NCBI RefSeq assembly: GCF_000143415.4
Contig: NW_003314450.1
Coordinates: forward strand, 1-64,000
DNA length: 64,000 nucleotides
Direction of reading: 5' to 3'
From: Selaginella moellendorffii
Lineage: Eukaryota; Streptophyta; Lycopodiopsida; Selaginellales; Selaginellaceae
A program made the position numbers and the translations under genes. Under the pieces are notes generated by a model. The model did not search any database. It saw nothing but the letters and a program-made list of their open reading frames with translations, and had not been told where the DNA came from. Shown piece by piece: positions 23,820-33,704 of the stretch (position 1 is the first letter of the stretch; every line of letters begins with the position of its first letter).

Positions 23820-25100
23820 TTCAAGTGTGATATATTTGGTATTAGAGGAATTATCTCAGAAATTCATATATAAATTTTGTTAGAGTTTTTGACTTTAGTT
23901 GCATACATAGAGACTTTCTTAGTAGCTCTAAAATAATATTGTAGAATTACTTAAATTGCACCCTTCAGTAAGAATTTTGTATACATATTTATAAATATTC
24001 ATTTATTGATAGAGGCATGTATGCAACTAGTGAGATGGTGAAACAGAACTATGTTGATGATGTTGAAACCTTCAAATAAGCAAATTAAGAGGAAGAAACT
24101 TTTGTTATAGAAGAGGTTGAAGCTAAGTTAGAAGAGGAAGAGCTTGGGTCTAAGACTACACCACTGCAATATACAACTCAAAACATTGAGATGGAAAATT
24201 TGTGAAAAAAATTCACAAATTAAAGAAGGAGAACAAAAAGAGAAAAAATAGTTAAATCAACTAAACCTAAGCAACCAAATTCCTCTTTAAATTCTCAAAA
24301 TGATAAAGTTTTGGAATTACCTCAATTGTATAAGTTTTAAATTTTAAGCCCTCAAAACCACCCAACTTCAAAAGTATGTAGAACTATTAGGTTTTAAAAG
24401 ACTTAAATTTATGATATGGAAAACTATTTTATAGTGGTAAATATAGATGATCATATGAAAGTTGTGTATACACAATTCTTTCTCACCAATTATGCCAAAA
24501 CGTAGTGGCACTAGATTTGCATTGAAAAAGGGCAAATTAAAAGTTGGAGTAAGATGCAATTTCATATCTATAAATAATATTTGCTAGATGATTTTGGTCT
24601 TAAAATTCATGGAGAGCTATGATGGATAAGGCAACATAGGGACCTCATGCACTATGTTAATACATGCACTATGTTACTATGTTAATTATGATTGCAAATA
24701 AGAGTGATAAAGATATTTTTGGAACATTTAAATTTACTTTCTTCTAAATTTAATTTAAAGATATACTTGGAGTGTAAGGAAGCAATATAGCAAGTTGCCT
24801 TTAATCACTTACTCATGGAATAGTATTAGTAGCCATTGTTGGTACCTTGGATAAGAATAACAACTCTAGGAAGACAAAATGAATGAAAATAAATGGTGGA
24901 AGGAAAATTCCACTTCTAAAGATTCTAAATAGAAGTTGACCAAGGAGAATTAAGATGCCCACCTTCTAGGACTGCAGGGATGTCATAGTAGTGTATAGTG
25001 TGCTTTGCAAACATTTTAAGCATGACTAAAATGTATAGGGAGATATTGAGGTAGATATGTTAGGCAAGCTTTAGAAAGATGATGTTTGTGCTGGATTCAG
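23820..25100 (+). mobile_element. Second LTR family: PBS and decayed gag, forward
   Basis: TTTGGTATTAGAGG at about 23838 resembles a tRNA-Met primer-binding site following an LTR end (AAGTGTGATATA). The following 1.2 kb aligns with the reverse complement of 60800-62045, for example GCAAATTAAGAGGAAGAAAC and CCACCCAACTTC. That copy contains a CCHC-like zinc-knuckle remnant, so this is a gag region. No long frame survives. Confidence 0.55.
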
Positions 25101-25482
25101 AATCAGCCAAAGTATTATGCCTAGCTATCACCAACTCGATTGCATTCAATTTCTTTCCACTCTGAGTGACTCTCACACCTTCCCAACAATTGGGATCACA
25201 CAGCTAAAAATTTCTATAAGAGATCTCTTGTGATTGTCCATGGGGTGGGGCTTGGTCTACCCTTGCACTTCAAAATTCCACCTTTTATACTCTTAGGTTT
25301 GAGATTCCATTGATCTATCGCACTACATGGGATTCTTATGTTTAGATTTTATATATTCTACCACTTTTTAAAAATGCCATATGGATCAATGCTATAGTTT
25401 CTACACTTCTATAGTTAAGTGCTATTGGAACAATAGGAAATTGGCAATTGCTAGTGCAAAGGGTCATTGAGGCAATATAAAC

Positions 25483-26222
25483 TTGGCAATAGCATTCGCA
25501 TACCTAGGGCAGCTGGTTGACGTATATGGTACCATTCCACTGGCACCTTGTGGATCAGTATTGGCTTGGATTGTTCACCATGCCCTAGGCAATACAAGCT
25601 TATACTCATCATTCTACAATAGAGGGGACAAAAAGTGGATGGTAGAAGATATAGGAGTAAGATTCAAAGGATTTCACCTTATGTCAAACTTTAGAAACTT
25701 TTTTTTTTTCTCCATTGACTTAATTCAGATAGAAACAAGCTTAAAAATAATATATATTTGAACAATAATGCAGAAATTTATAGTAAATTTAAGATGTTTT
25801 ACATTTTCATAATTGGTCTACTTTTAAGTTTATGCAGATTGTCACTTGCATACTCAAGTATGGCAATCAAAGAATGTGAAAGAGTTGGACATGTATTTCT
25901 TAATCCTGATACTTTCTGTCAATGCTCTTTTGATGTTGTTAGCTTATATACAGATAATCAAGTTCCAGATATTTATTACTCAAGACTTGGCCATTTAGTA
26001 ATGATCCTTCTTATTCGTCAAATACATGAGCATACAATGGATGATATTACTCAAGCTTTTGATGATTGCTGGGAGGAATGCTTACAATTTGACTATCCTA
26101 GCTGTAGGATAACATTATTGGATAATTCTATGCGCCTCTATATTGAGAATGGAAATCGAGAATTATTATATTCCAATTTATACAAACAAGAATCAACTTA
26201 TCCCTCATGTTTAAGAAAATAA
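25483..26222 (+). other. Two adjoining unidentified open frames
   Basis: A 92-codon frame (25483-25761) and a 154-codon frame (25758-26222) follow each other in different phases. The second has an ATG near 25795, a hydrophobic start (YIFIIGLLLSLCRLSLAYSS) resembling a signal peptide, and cysteines further on (NPDTFCQCSF, CWEECLQFDYPSC). The base composition is that of the surrounding AT-rich DNA. I do not recognise either product. It could be a small lineage-specific gene or decayed transposon coding sequence. Confidence 0.25.
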
Positions 26223-26639
26223 ACTTAGTTTTAAATTGTTGTTAAAATTTAAAAAATTTACTAGAATTTCATTACTCCTGAAATTTTTGAGAAAGATCTA
26301 TCATTTAGAAGTATCACCTCCATCTGCACCAATGGAATGTACAAAGGAAGCTGGCAGCATGTTTCTATCTGAATCAAGCCAAATTTCGACCTAGAGCAAA
26401 AACAAATTTTCCGAAGATTGACATAAGGTAAAAACGTTTGAATCTTATTCCAACTATCAATATATCACTCACTTTTTACTATATTTGTACAATAATAAAG
26501 GAACTTTAACTTATAGTTCCCTCTATTTTAGAAGAAAACCCTTGAATAACGAGTATAAGCTTTTATATGTCATAGTCACAATCCTAATACTTTATAAATG
26601 GGTTGTATTCTACACTTATAATCAAATTTCATTTAGGTA

Positions 26640-27560
26640 GCTCTAGGGAATGCAACAAATTAAAGCCTCTTCCTTCTAGGATGGGGGTAGGATGGGGGGG
26701 GGAGGAGTGAGCCACAGCTATGGCTGAATCTTGGTGATTAAAGAGTAGGTAGAAGTGGCAACCTATATGGTTTACTATATAATAGGAATATCCCAAGAAG
26801 CAAAATAACTTATGAAAAGTTTTTCGTATGAGGGATCTTCCAGCTGCTGGATTTATCGTCGGCTGCGGGACCTTCCTGAATGCCGAAAACTTGGAGAAAT
26901 CGGTACCTCCTGGCTTGTGGTTGAAGGTGGAAGCGAGCTGCAACCCAGAACAAGTATCCGGTCAACTCCTTGAGATTCTCTTCTAGGGTTGATCAGTCAT
27001 ATAAAAAAACCGTCCTAAGCACCTTGGCATTGAGATTCTTGAAGGGTTCAACAAGGTCGCTGACAGTGTCAAGAGGATCATACTCTGCATAGCAATACTA
27101 AATTCTTGATGGAATAGTTTGATCCAATAAGTACACGAGATTGTATGGGAGAGCAGCCAGCTTGATTCACTGCTAAAACATACAACTATAAAAGCGCATC
27201 CCGTGACCTGGAGCTTCAACGTAGAAAGCCCAACTTCCGTACCACTCAAGCCGAGAATCTAGAATGGGAAAAGCTACACGGCGCTCAGGCCGGACTGCCT
27301 CCCCATGCCGACTTGGAAATCTCAAGTTCAAAGTGTTGGAAGTAGGTGTCCAAAGACCAAAGATATCGCAGAAGGAGATCATCTATGGCGGTGCCTGGTC
27401 TCCGTCCAGCATCGACAAAGCAGTGAGTGTGGAGCCAGTCAGCGGCCGAGGCATTGCTTTGGTGAAGCATTCGTAAGATATCAAGCGAGAAAAACTTAGT
27501 CAGCAACCCACAATCCAGTGGTGGAGCGTAACGCTGGCTTCCCAAAGTCAGTCTCAGCTG
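26640..27560 (-). pseudogene. Unidentified coding-like fragments, frame broken
   Basis: Minus-strand stretches in different frames read like real protein: LRMLHQSNASAADWLHTHCF with VDAGRRPGTAIDDLLLRY near 27300-27480, LDSRLEWYGSWAFYVEAPGH near 27200-27260, DPLDTVSDLVEPFKNLNAKV near 27010-27070, and GGTDFSKFSAFRKVPQPTIN near 26850-26910. Base composition is higher in GC than the flanks. Frame changes and stops between blocks indicate a dead gene or one with several undetected introns. The family is not recognised. Confidence 0.35.
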
Positions 27561-28515
27561 CTTCCTAGTGCTCTCGGCTAGTGAGAAAGAGTACGAGCGG
27601 ATGTCTGCCTCGGAAAAGAAAAATGATCAAAAAAATAAGTTCACGACGAAACATACCTCCGTCCTTTATGGTTTTAAGCGGACTGGACTTATAAAGCGAC
27701 TCCAATCAGCGGTTTTGAGCAACACCACCCCGTACCTCCGATGATTAAGAATTTACTGTATGAAGTCATTTTTTAAAAGAAAGAAGCTTGAGGCGATAGT
27801 ACGCAAACCTTAAAATGATTCTTTCAGGAATGTTGACCATGTAGAAATGCTACACGAGATAAGAACGCGAAATCTTCCACCTTGCAAAGATAAGGCATCA
27901 CGTAATTAAGAAAACTTCAGCTTGTCACTTAGATTCTCCGTCACTTCAACCTTGAAGGCCTCGTGAGCGTTACAGCTCTTTTTCCCACGCTCCAAGCACC
28001 ACACATTTTATGTTTTCTTGCAACTTCTGTCCACCTCACCACGCAAAAGAGGAGAGCAGCTCTCCTCCACATTCTGCGAAACAAATCGATGTCTCAAAAC
28101 AGTGGAAGAATTAAAATTTACCGAACCTGTTCTTGTAGCCTCGGAATCAACACAACGTTTCACGGAGTCCACGGAGCCTCTTAAGGGATTCCACCACCAC
28201 CATCTTTCCCTTCTCTTTAGTGTAGTACTGGCACTCCATTCCTTTAACAGTTACTTGTTCCCCACCATCTCAAAATGCTGTCCTCCATAAAAACTTGCAA
28301 ACTTCTCCCTCAAGGGGGCATAGATAGATCGCTCTCCTTGTAAGAGTGAGCATGACCCTTGTGGTCCTTCCTTTGTCTGGTTCCAGCTTCAGAATTTCCT
28401 TGCACTAAGCATCTCTCCGAGTCGATTTAAAGCGAACCAGCGCGAGTTACCAGCCGGAAGTGTTCTTCATGGTGAGTTCCATTTTCGTTTCTGCTGATCC
28501 GAGTAGATGAACTGA
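27561..28515. other. Upstream region of the NPF transporter gene
   Basis: No supported gene is seen in about 950 bp. Short frames at 27963-28290 lack recognisable domains. It probably contains the NPF promoter and 5' UTR; I could not single out a TATA box. Confidence 0.4.
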
Positions 28516-30586
28516 ATGTCTTTCCAGGAGGACAACCAGAAGGGGAAGCAGCTGAACCGGGAAGCTACTGGCGATGGAACTCTGGATCTGTTCGGAAGGC
28601 CTGCTGTGAAATGCAAAACCGGTGGATGGTTTACATCCTCGCTTATCCTTGGTATTCTTCCTTCCCCTCAGCTCTGGAAGGATCATCAAAATCAATGCTC
28701 AGGAAAACACTGTAGAGAATCGCTTACGAGTTGCCAGAATCCTCCTAAACTTTCTGAGTGCTTATAGAATATAAGATAGCGATGATATTCGAGCGCCCAA
28801 CTTTTGCTACAGGCTTTGTTGCTTATTGCTGTACCTTGCTGATCTAGGAACACAAGGATTTGCGGCCGTTGGCTACTTTGGAGTCTGCACGAACCTCATC
28901 CTCTACCTCACCAGAGTCCTGCACGAAGGCAATGCGGTCGCAGCAAACAACGTGAGCAACTGGATTGGAACATCTTACGTGACATCTTTAATTGGAGGAT
29001 TTTTGGGGGACGCATACCTTGGAAGATTCTGGACTGCAGCAGTTTTCCTCGTCATCTACCTCCTGGTAAGTAAATTCCGTAAGAAACAGAAGAAGCGAAG
29101 CATTTTCTGTGCAGGGAATGGTGTTGCTTACACTAACAGCAACCGTGAAAGCGTTTAAACCCCCAGCGTGCACGAGAAATCAGTCCTTCTGCCCCAAAAC
29201 TTCACCTGAAAAAACAACACTGTTATACGTTGCACTATACATCATAGCACTTGGCTATGGCGGACACCAACCTTGCCTTACCTCTTTGGGAGCTGATCAG
29301 TTCGACAAGGAAGATCCGAAAGAGCAGACAGAGGCCACTAGGTTCTTCAGCTGGTACTACATGTCCATCACGTTTGGTGCAATCACGGCGGGAGTTCTTT
29401 TCGTTTACGTAGAAGACAATATCGGCTGGGGTGTAGGATTCGGGCTCTCAACCGCAGCAGCGGTGGCAGCAGTGGTAGCCTTCTTTATCGGAGCTCCAAG
29501 ATACCGCCAGCAGCGAACCGGAGGAAATCCCTTCACCAGGGTAGCACAGGTATTTAATGCCGCGCTGCATAAACACCACGTAAAAGCTCCTTCGGACAGC
29601 TCACTTCTTTACGAAGTCGACTTCAAAGGCTCTGCGATACAAGGAAGTCGTAAGATTCTCCACAGTGACGAGTTCAGGTAAAGAGCTCGCTTTGTCTAGA
29701 TCAAAAACATTAAAGCCCCGGTTTTGACAGATACCTTGACAAAGCAGCAACGGAGATCGACAGTGATACAGTGGCTGGAACCAGCGAGAAAAATCCATGG
29801 CGACTCTGCACGATCACACAAGTCGAGGAGGTAAAATGCATCCTAAGAATTCTCCCTATCTGGGCCAGTAGCATCCTCTTCTCCACCCTCTACACGCAAA
29901 TGAGTACCTTGTTCGTGGAGCAAGGCGCCACCATGAACACCCACGTCGCGGGCTTTAAAATCCCGCCAGCGTCCCTTTCCACTTTCACCATGATCAGCGT
30001 TCTCCTCTCGGCCCCTACATACGAGTACGTGGTAGTTCCACTAGGACGAAAGATCACAGGAAATAAAAGAGGACTTACGAGCCTCCAGCGGATGGGAGCT
30101 GGATTGATCGTCGTCACGGTGGCAATGATCTTCGCGGCACTGGTGGAGATCTTCCGCCTCAAGTCCGCAAGAGCCCACGGCTTGATCGATGCAGCCAAGC
30201 CGGTCCCAATGAGCGTCTTCTGGCAAATCCCGCAATACTTCCTGGTTGGAGCCTCCGAGGTCTTCACTTACATCGGCCAGCTCGATTTCTTCTACGAGCA
30301 ATCCCCCGACGCGATCCGGAGCCTGAGCGTGGCGCTGTCGCCGACGTCGTTCGCGCTGGGGAATTACGTGAGTAGCCTGCTGGTGACCTGCGTGATGGAG
30401 CTCACGAGCAAGGGCGCCCGGCTGGGCTGGATCCCAAACAACCTCAACCGCGGCCATCTCGATTACTACTTCTGGCTGCTCAGCGCCATCAGCATTCTCA
30501 ACCTGGCGTTCTACCTGGCCTGCGCGATCTGGTACAAATTCATCCAGATCGATCGCCACGACGACGCTGCTCGCGAAGAGCCCTAA
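28516..30586 (+). CDS. NPF (NRT1/PTR family) membrane transporter
   Basis: Four exons (28516-28651, 28848-29065, 29115-29677, 29731-30586) join in frame to about 590 residues, the usual NPF length. The family imports nitrate, peptides, hormones or secondary metabolites across the plasma or vacuolar membrane, generally by proton symport with 12 membrane helices. Visible hallmarks are KTGGW near residue 36, WIGTSYVTSLIGGFLGDAYL, LGYGGHQPCLTSLGADQFD, FSWYYMSITFG, and a long hydrophilic central loop before NPWRLCTITQVEEVKCILRI. C-terminal helices include WQIPQYFLVGASEVFTYIGQ. The start ATG is in a short hydrophilic N-terminus typical of the family. In the first helix the proton-coupling ExxER motif is missing: the sequence reads ILGTQGFAAVGYFG where ILGNExxERLAYYG is usual. 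Substrate cannot be predicted. The next gene starts only 92 bp downstream on the same strand. Confidence 0.92.
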
Positions 30587-30678
30587 AATATTTTCTAGGG
30601 CTATTTGATTTGACTGACTGGTGGGAAAAATCACCATACATTTGTGACCAGGTTCATTGGATTGTTCTAGCAGGAAGA

Positions 30679-32140
30679 ATGGGAATAGAGAATCTCAAGG
30701 AAGAGACGGCGCCGGCGGTCGCCGAGGATCTGGCGCGCTCGCTCCAGGAATTGGGCATCGATCCCTCGTTCGTTGTCCCGCCGGAGCATCGCCCCAGTGG
30801 GCAATCGCAGCTAGAATCCCCGATCGAGGAGCGCGGCGGCAGCAACATTCCAATCATCGATTTGGCCGCGCTCGGTGGATCATCGCAGGACGGCAAGGAC
30901 AAGATCGTGGAGGAAATCCGGAGCGCGAGCCAGGAATGGGGGTTTTTCCAGGTAATCAATCACGGGGTGTCCCTGGAGCTGCTGAGCGATGTGGAGAAGG
31001 AGGCTCGGGATTTCTTCGCGCTGCCGCTGGAGGAGAAGAGGAAGATCCGTCGCAGCAGCGTGAATCCTGTCGGCTACTACGAGTCGGAGCTCACCAAGAA
31101 CACGCGCGACTGGAAGGAGGTTTTCGACTACGTGGTGAAGAGGAAGGACGATTTCCCATCCGAATTTAATCTCTTCTTCGAGAACCAGTGGCCGGAGGGT
31201 CGCGAAAAATTCCGGTAAGGCTGGCGCTCTTCTTCCAGATTTTTGGTTTCTTCATGATCTTCGTTTATTTGTGAAGAGATTCCTGCGAGAAATGGATCAA
31301 AGCTGTGGACGAGCTCTCGTTTAAAGTCCTGGAGCTTTTAGCGCTCAGCCTCGGCGTGGATCCCAGGTACTTTTTCGAGTTCTTCGGCAGGGACAACACC
31401 TCGATCATGCGACTCAACTTCTACGCAAAGTGCCCAGTCCCGGATCTTGTTCTCGGCGTGAGCCGCCACAAGGACCAGGGCGCGCTCACGGTGCTCGTCC
31501 AGGACGAAGTTGGCGGCCTCGAGGTGAGAAGAAAGGATGGCGAGTGGATTCGAGTCACTCCTCGCAAGGACGCGTTCGTGATCAACGTTGGGGACCTCAT
31601 GCAAGTAAGCTATCATCCTCTCCTAGATCATGTTCTTCGTAGAGATCTATGATCTTTCCTTTCTCTAGAAGAAAGAACTAGGAGAACTCTATAAAGTTCT
31701 CTTCGAGAGTTTGGACTCTCGAAGCTATATAGCTCTAGTACTACAAAGAGGTCTGGAGCTAGAGCACTATAGAGCATTAGAAACAAGGAAATGCTAGAGA
31801 GTCTCTTAGACATTTCCATAGCTTGCACTTTATAGACATTGTCCTTGATCGTGATCTAACAAGGGTTTTCTTCCAGGTGTGGAGCAATGATCTCTATCAC
31901 AGTGTGGAGCACCGAGTGGTGGTGAACGAGAACCGCGACCGGTTCTCATCGCCATACTTCATGTTCCCGAGCTACAAATCCGACATCGCCCCGATTGAAA
32001 GCCTCACGGATCCGATCAAGAACCCGCCCAAGTACGCCAAATTCAACTGGGGAGAGTTTGACAAGAACAGGAAAGACAGCAACTTCAAGCGCTTGGGCGT
32101 GGAGAACCTCCAGATCTATCACTACGCCATCAATAACTAA
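30679..32140 (+). CDS. 2-oxoglutarate/Fe(II)-dependent dioxygenase (DOXC class)
   Basis: Three exons (30679-31214, 31277-31604, 31877-32140) give about 375 residues. It is a soluble oxygenase that couples 2-oxoglutarate decarboxylation to oxidation of a small molecule. An N-terminal DIOX_N domain is visible (IPIIDLAALG, EWGFFQVINHGV). The catalytic jelly roll carries the iron ligands H243, D245 (SRHKDQGALTVL) and H300 (SVEHRVVV), and the 2-oxoglutarate-binding R310 and S312 (RFS). The run DWKEVFDYV, the QWPE region and GVENLQIYHY near the end recall the Arabidopsis At3g19000/At3g19010-like group, remembered rather than searched. Substrate (phenylpropanoid, hormone or other) is unknown. The ATG chosen is the first in frame after an upstream gap of only 92 bp from the NPF stop, so the promoter must be compact or overlap that gene. 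Confidence 0.9.
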
Positions 32141-32282
32141 TTATCACTAAGTGGAATGCTTCATCATTGATTAATTAGCACTAAGCGAAAGGGTCTAAAT
32201 AATAAAGAATATACTATAGATAGAATATTCTCTCTCTTTCTTTTATGTGAATCCAGGAAATTGGGGGAAGTTCTAGGGCAGG

Positions 32283-33135
32283 ATGGGCTTAGTGCAGGGA
32301 AAGATCGCGTTCGCTGAGGTGGGCGAGAAGCAGCCGGCGAATCAGGTATGGTAGAGCGATTCCCCGGCGCGCATTTCACTCTGGCGCTAGGGTTTAAGCA
32401 AGACTCCCTTCTTTTTTCCTACATTCTTTCGATCGTTTGATGATCCAATCCGTGTGTTCTGTGTAGGCCGAGCATGATACTGTGGTTGAAGTAGATGACG
32501 AATCGAAGCAGGCGATTGAGGAGGAAGAAGCGAAAGAAGCGAGGAGGACGATAACGGTAGGGTGTGGCTTTTTCTCTTTTTCTCTTTGCTTTGATGTGGT
32601 AGTAACGTTCTATCACAGGTCGCGGACATAAAAACCGCTCCATTCGATATTCGCTTCCCTTCGACCAACCAGACCAAGCACTGCTACACTCGCTACATCG
32701 AGTTCCACAAGTAAGTCGTCTCCAAAGTTCGACAAAGTTCTTGGCTTTTTTTCTTACAAAGTTCTCAACTCTGGCTTGATTCTTCCTTTTTTTTTCTTGC
32801 GATCTCTTTCTCCAAAATTCTCAAAGTTCTTGCTTGATTTCTCCAAAGTTCTCAAAGTTTTTTTTCAACTTGGGCTTGATTCTTCCTTGCGATCTTTCTC
32901 TCAGGTGCCAGAAGGAAAGGGGCGAGGGTGCTCCGGAATGCCAGAAGTACGCGCGATACTATCGATCGCTGTGTCCCTCGGAATGGGTAAGCAAGAAAAA
33001 TAGAAAATCTATAGATCTTTCTTGTTCTTGGCTAAATTTTCCATCCAAGATCTATACTCATTTCTTCCCACCAATTGCCAGATCGAGAGATGGAACGAGC
33101 AGCGAGCGGATGGTGTGTTTTGTGGGCCTTACTGA
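32283..33135 (+). CDS. COX6B: Cytochrome c oxidase subunit 6b (COX6B)
   Basis: Five small exons (32283-32345, 32467-32556, 32619-32710, 32905-32986, 33082-33135) join to 126 residues. COX6B sits on the intermembrane-space side of mitochondrial complex IV and helps hold the dimer. The CHCH fold is complete: HCYTRYIEFHKC is a C-x9-C motif and ECQKYARYYRSLC is a C-x10-C motif. They are flanked by the family signatures APFDIRFPSTNQT and WNEQRADGVFCGPY. The N-terminal extension of about 55 residues is acidic and lysine-rich (EEEEAKEARRTI), as in the long plant COX6B forms. The protein enters the intermembrane space through the MIA40 disulfide relay, so no cleaved presequence is expected. An in-frame ATG at 32283 opens the first exon. 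Confidence 0.95.
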
Positions 33136-33704
33136 AAGAAAAACAATGGCTCTCAATAAACCCTAATGGCCACCTTTTTCAGTAAAGAATCATAATAACC
33201 CTAAGGGCCTTTTCCATTAAAAAAAGGATTCTTTTGTAATTCTTTTTTCTTGGTACTGCCCTAATTACCACCTTTTGTCTTTGACCCCATATTTTATAAA
33301 GTCACAAGTGGGACATTTAGGTCCACCCCACCAATTGCGGACCGCGCACGTAACCGCGCGTGGGTCGTGGGTCAAGGCCCCAATCGCGCGGTTTCGCGCG
33401 CTGTTCTTGCGGTATAAGCGAGTGAACTTGTCGGGGGCTCCTCGGTCTATCGAGATGGGTGTTGTTGGTCGGAGTAAAAATCAAAATCTCCACCACGGGA
33501 TTACCACCACTAATACCGATGGATCCAAAATCCCCACCTCCCCACTGCCAGAGTCTCTATCTCTTGTTACTCTTGGTTGATTCGGTCGTTCGTGGGTCAT
33601 CGTCTTCCTCCATGGTTGTCCATTGGAACCCATCGCTCTAGCGTAAGTGGCCAATCCTTCCATCGCCAGTGATCACTCCACCATCGCCCAAGAACGAGGA
33701 GAGA
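33136..33704. other. Intergenic region before the LRR receptor kinase
   Basis: About 570 bp with CG-rich words around 33330-33420 (for example CCGCGCGTGGG) and no credible gene. It would hold the 3' UTR of COX6B and the promoter of the receptor kinase. Confidence 0.5.

Noticed and set aside
30041-30637. 198-codon minus-strand frame opposite the NPF and dioxygenase junction
   Set aside because: Antisense shadow of the NPF last exon without any recognised domain.
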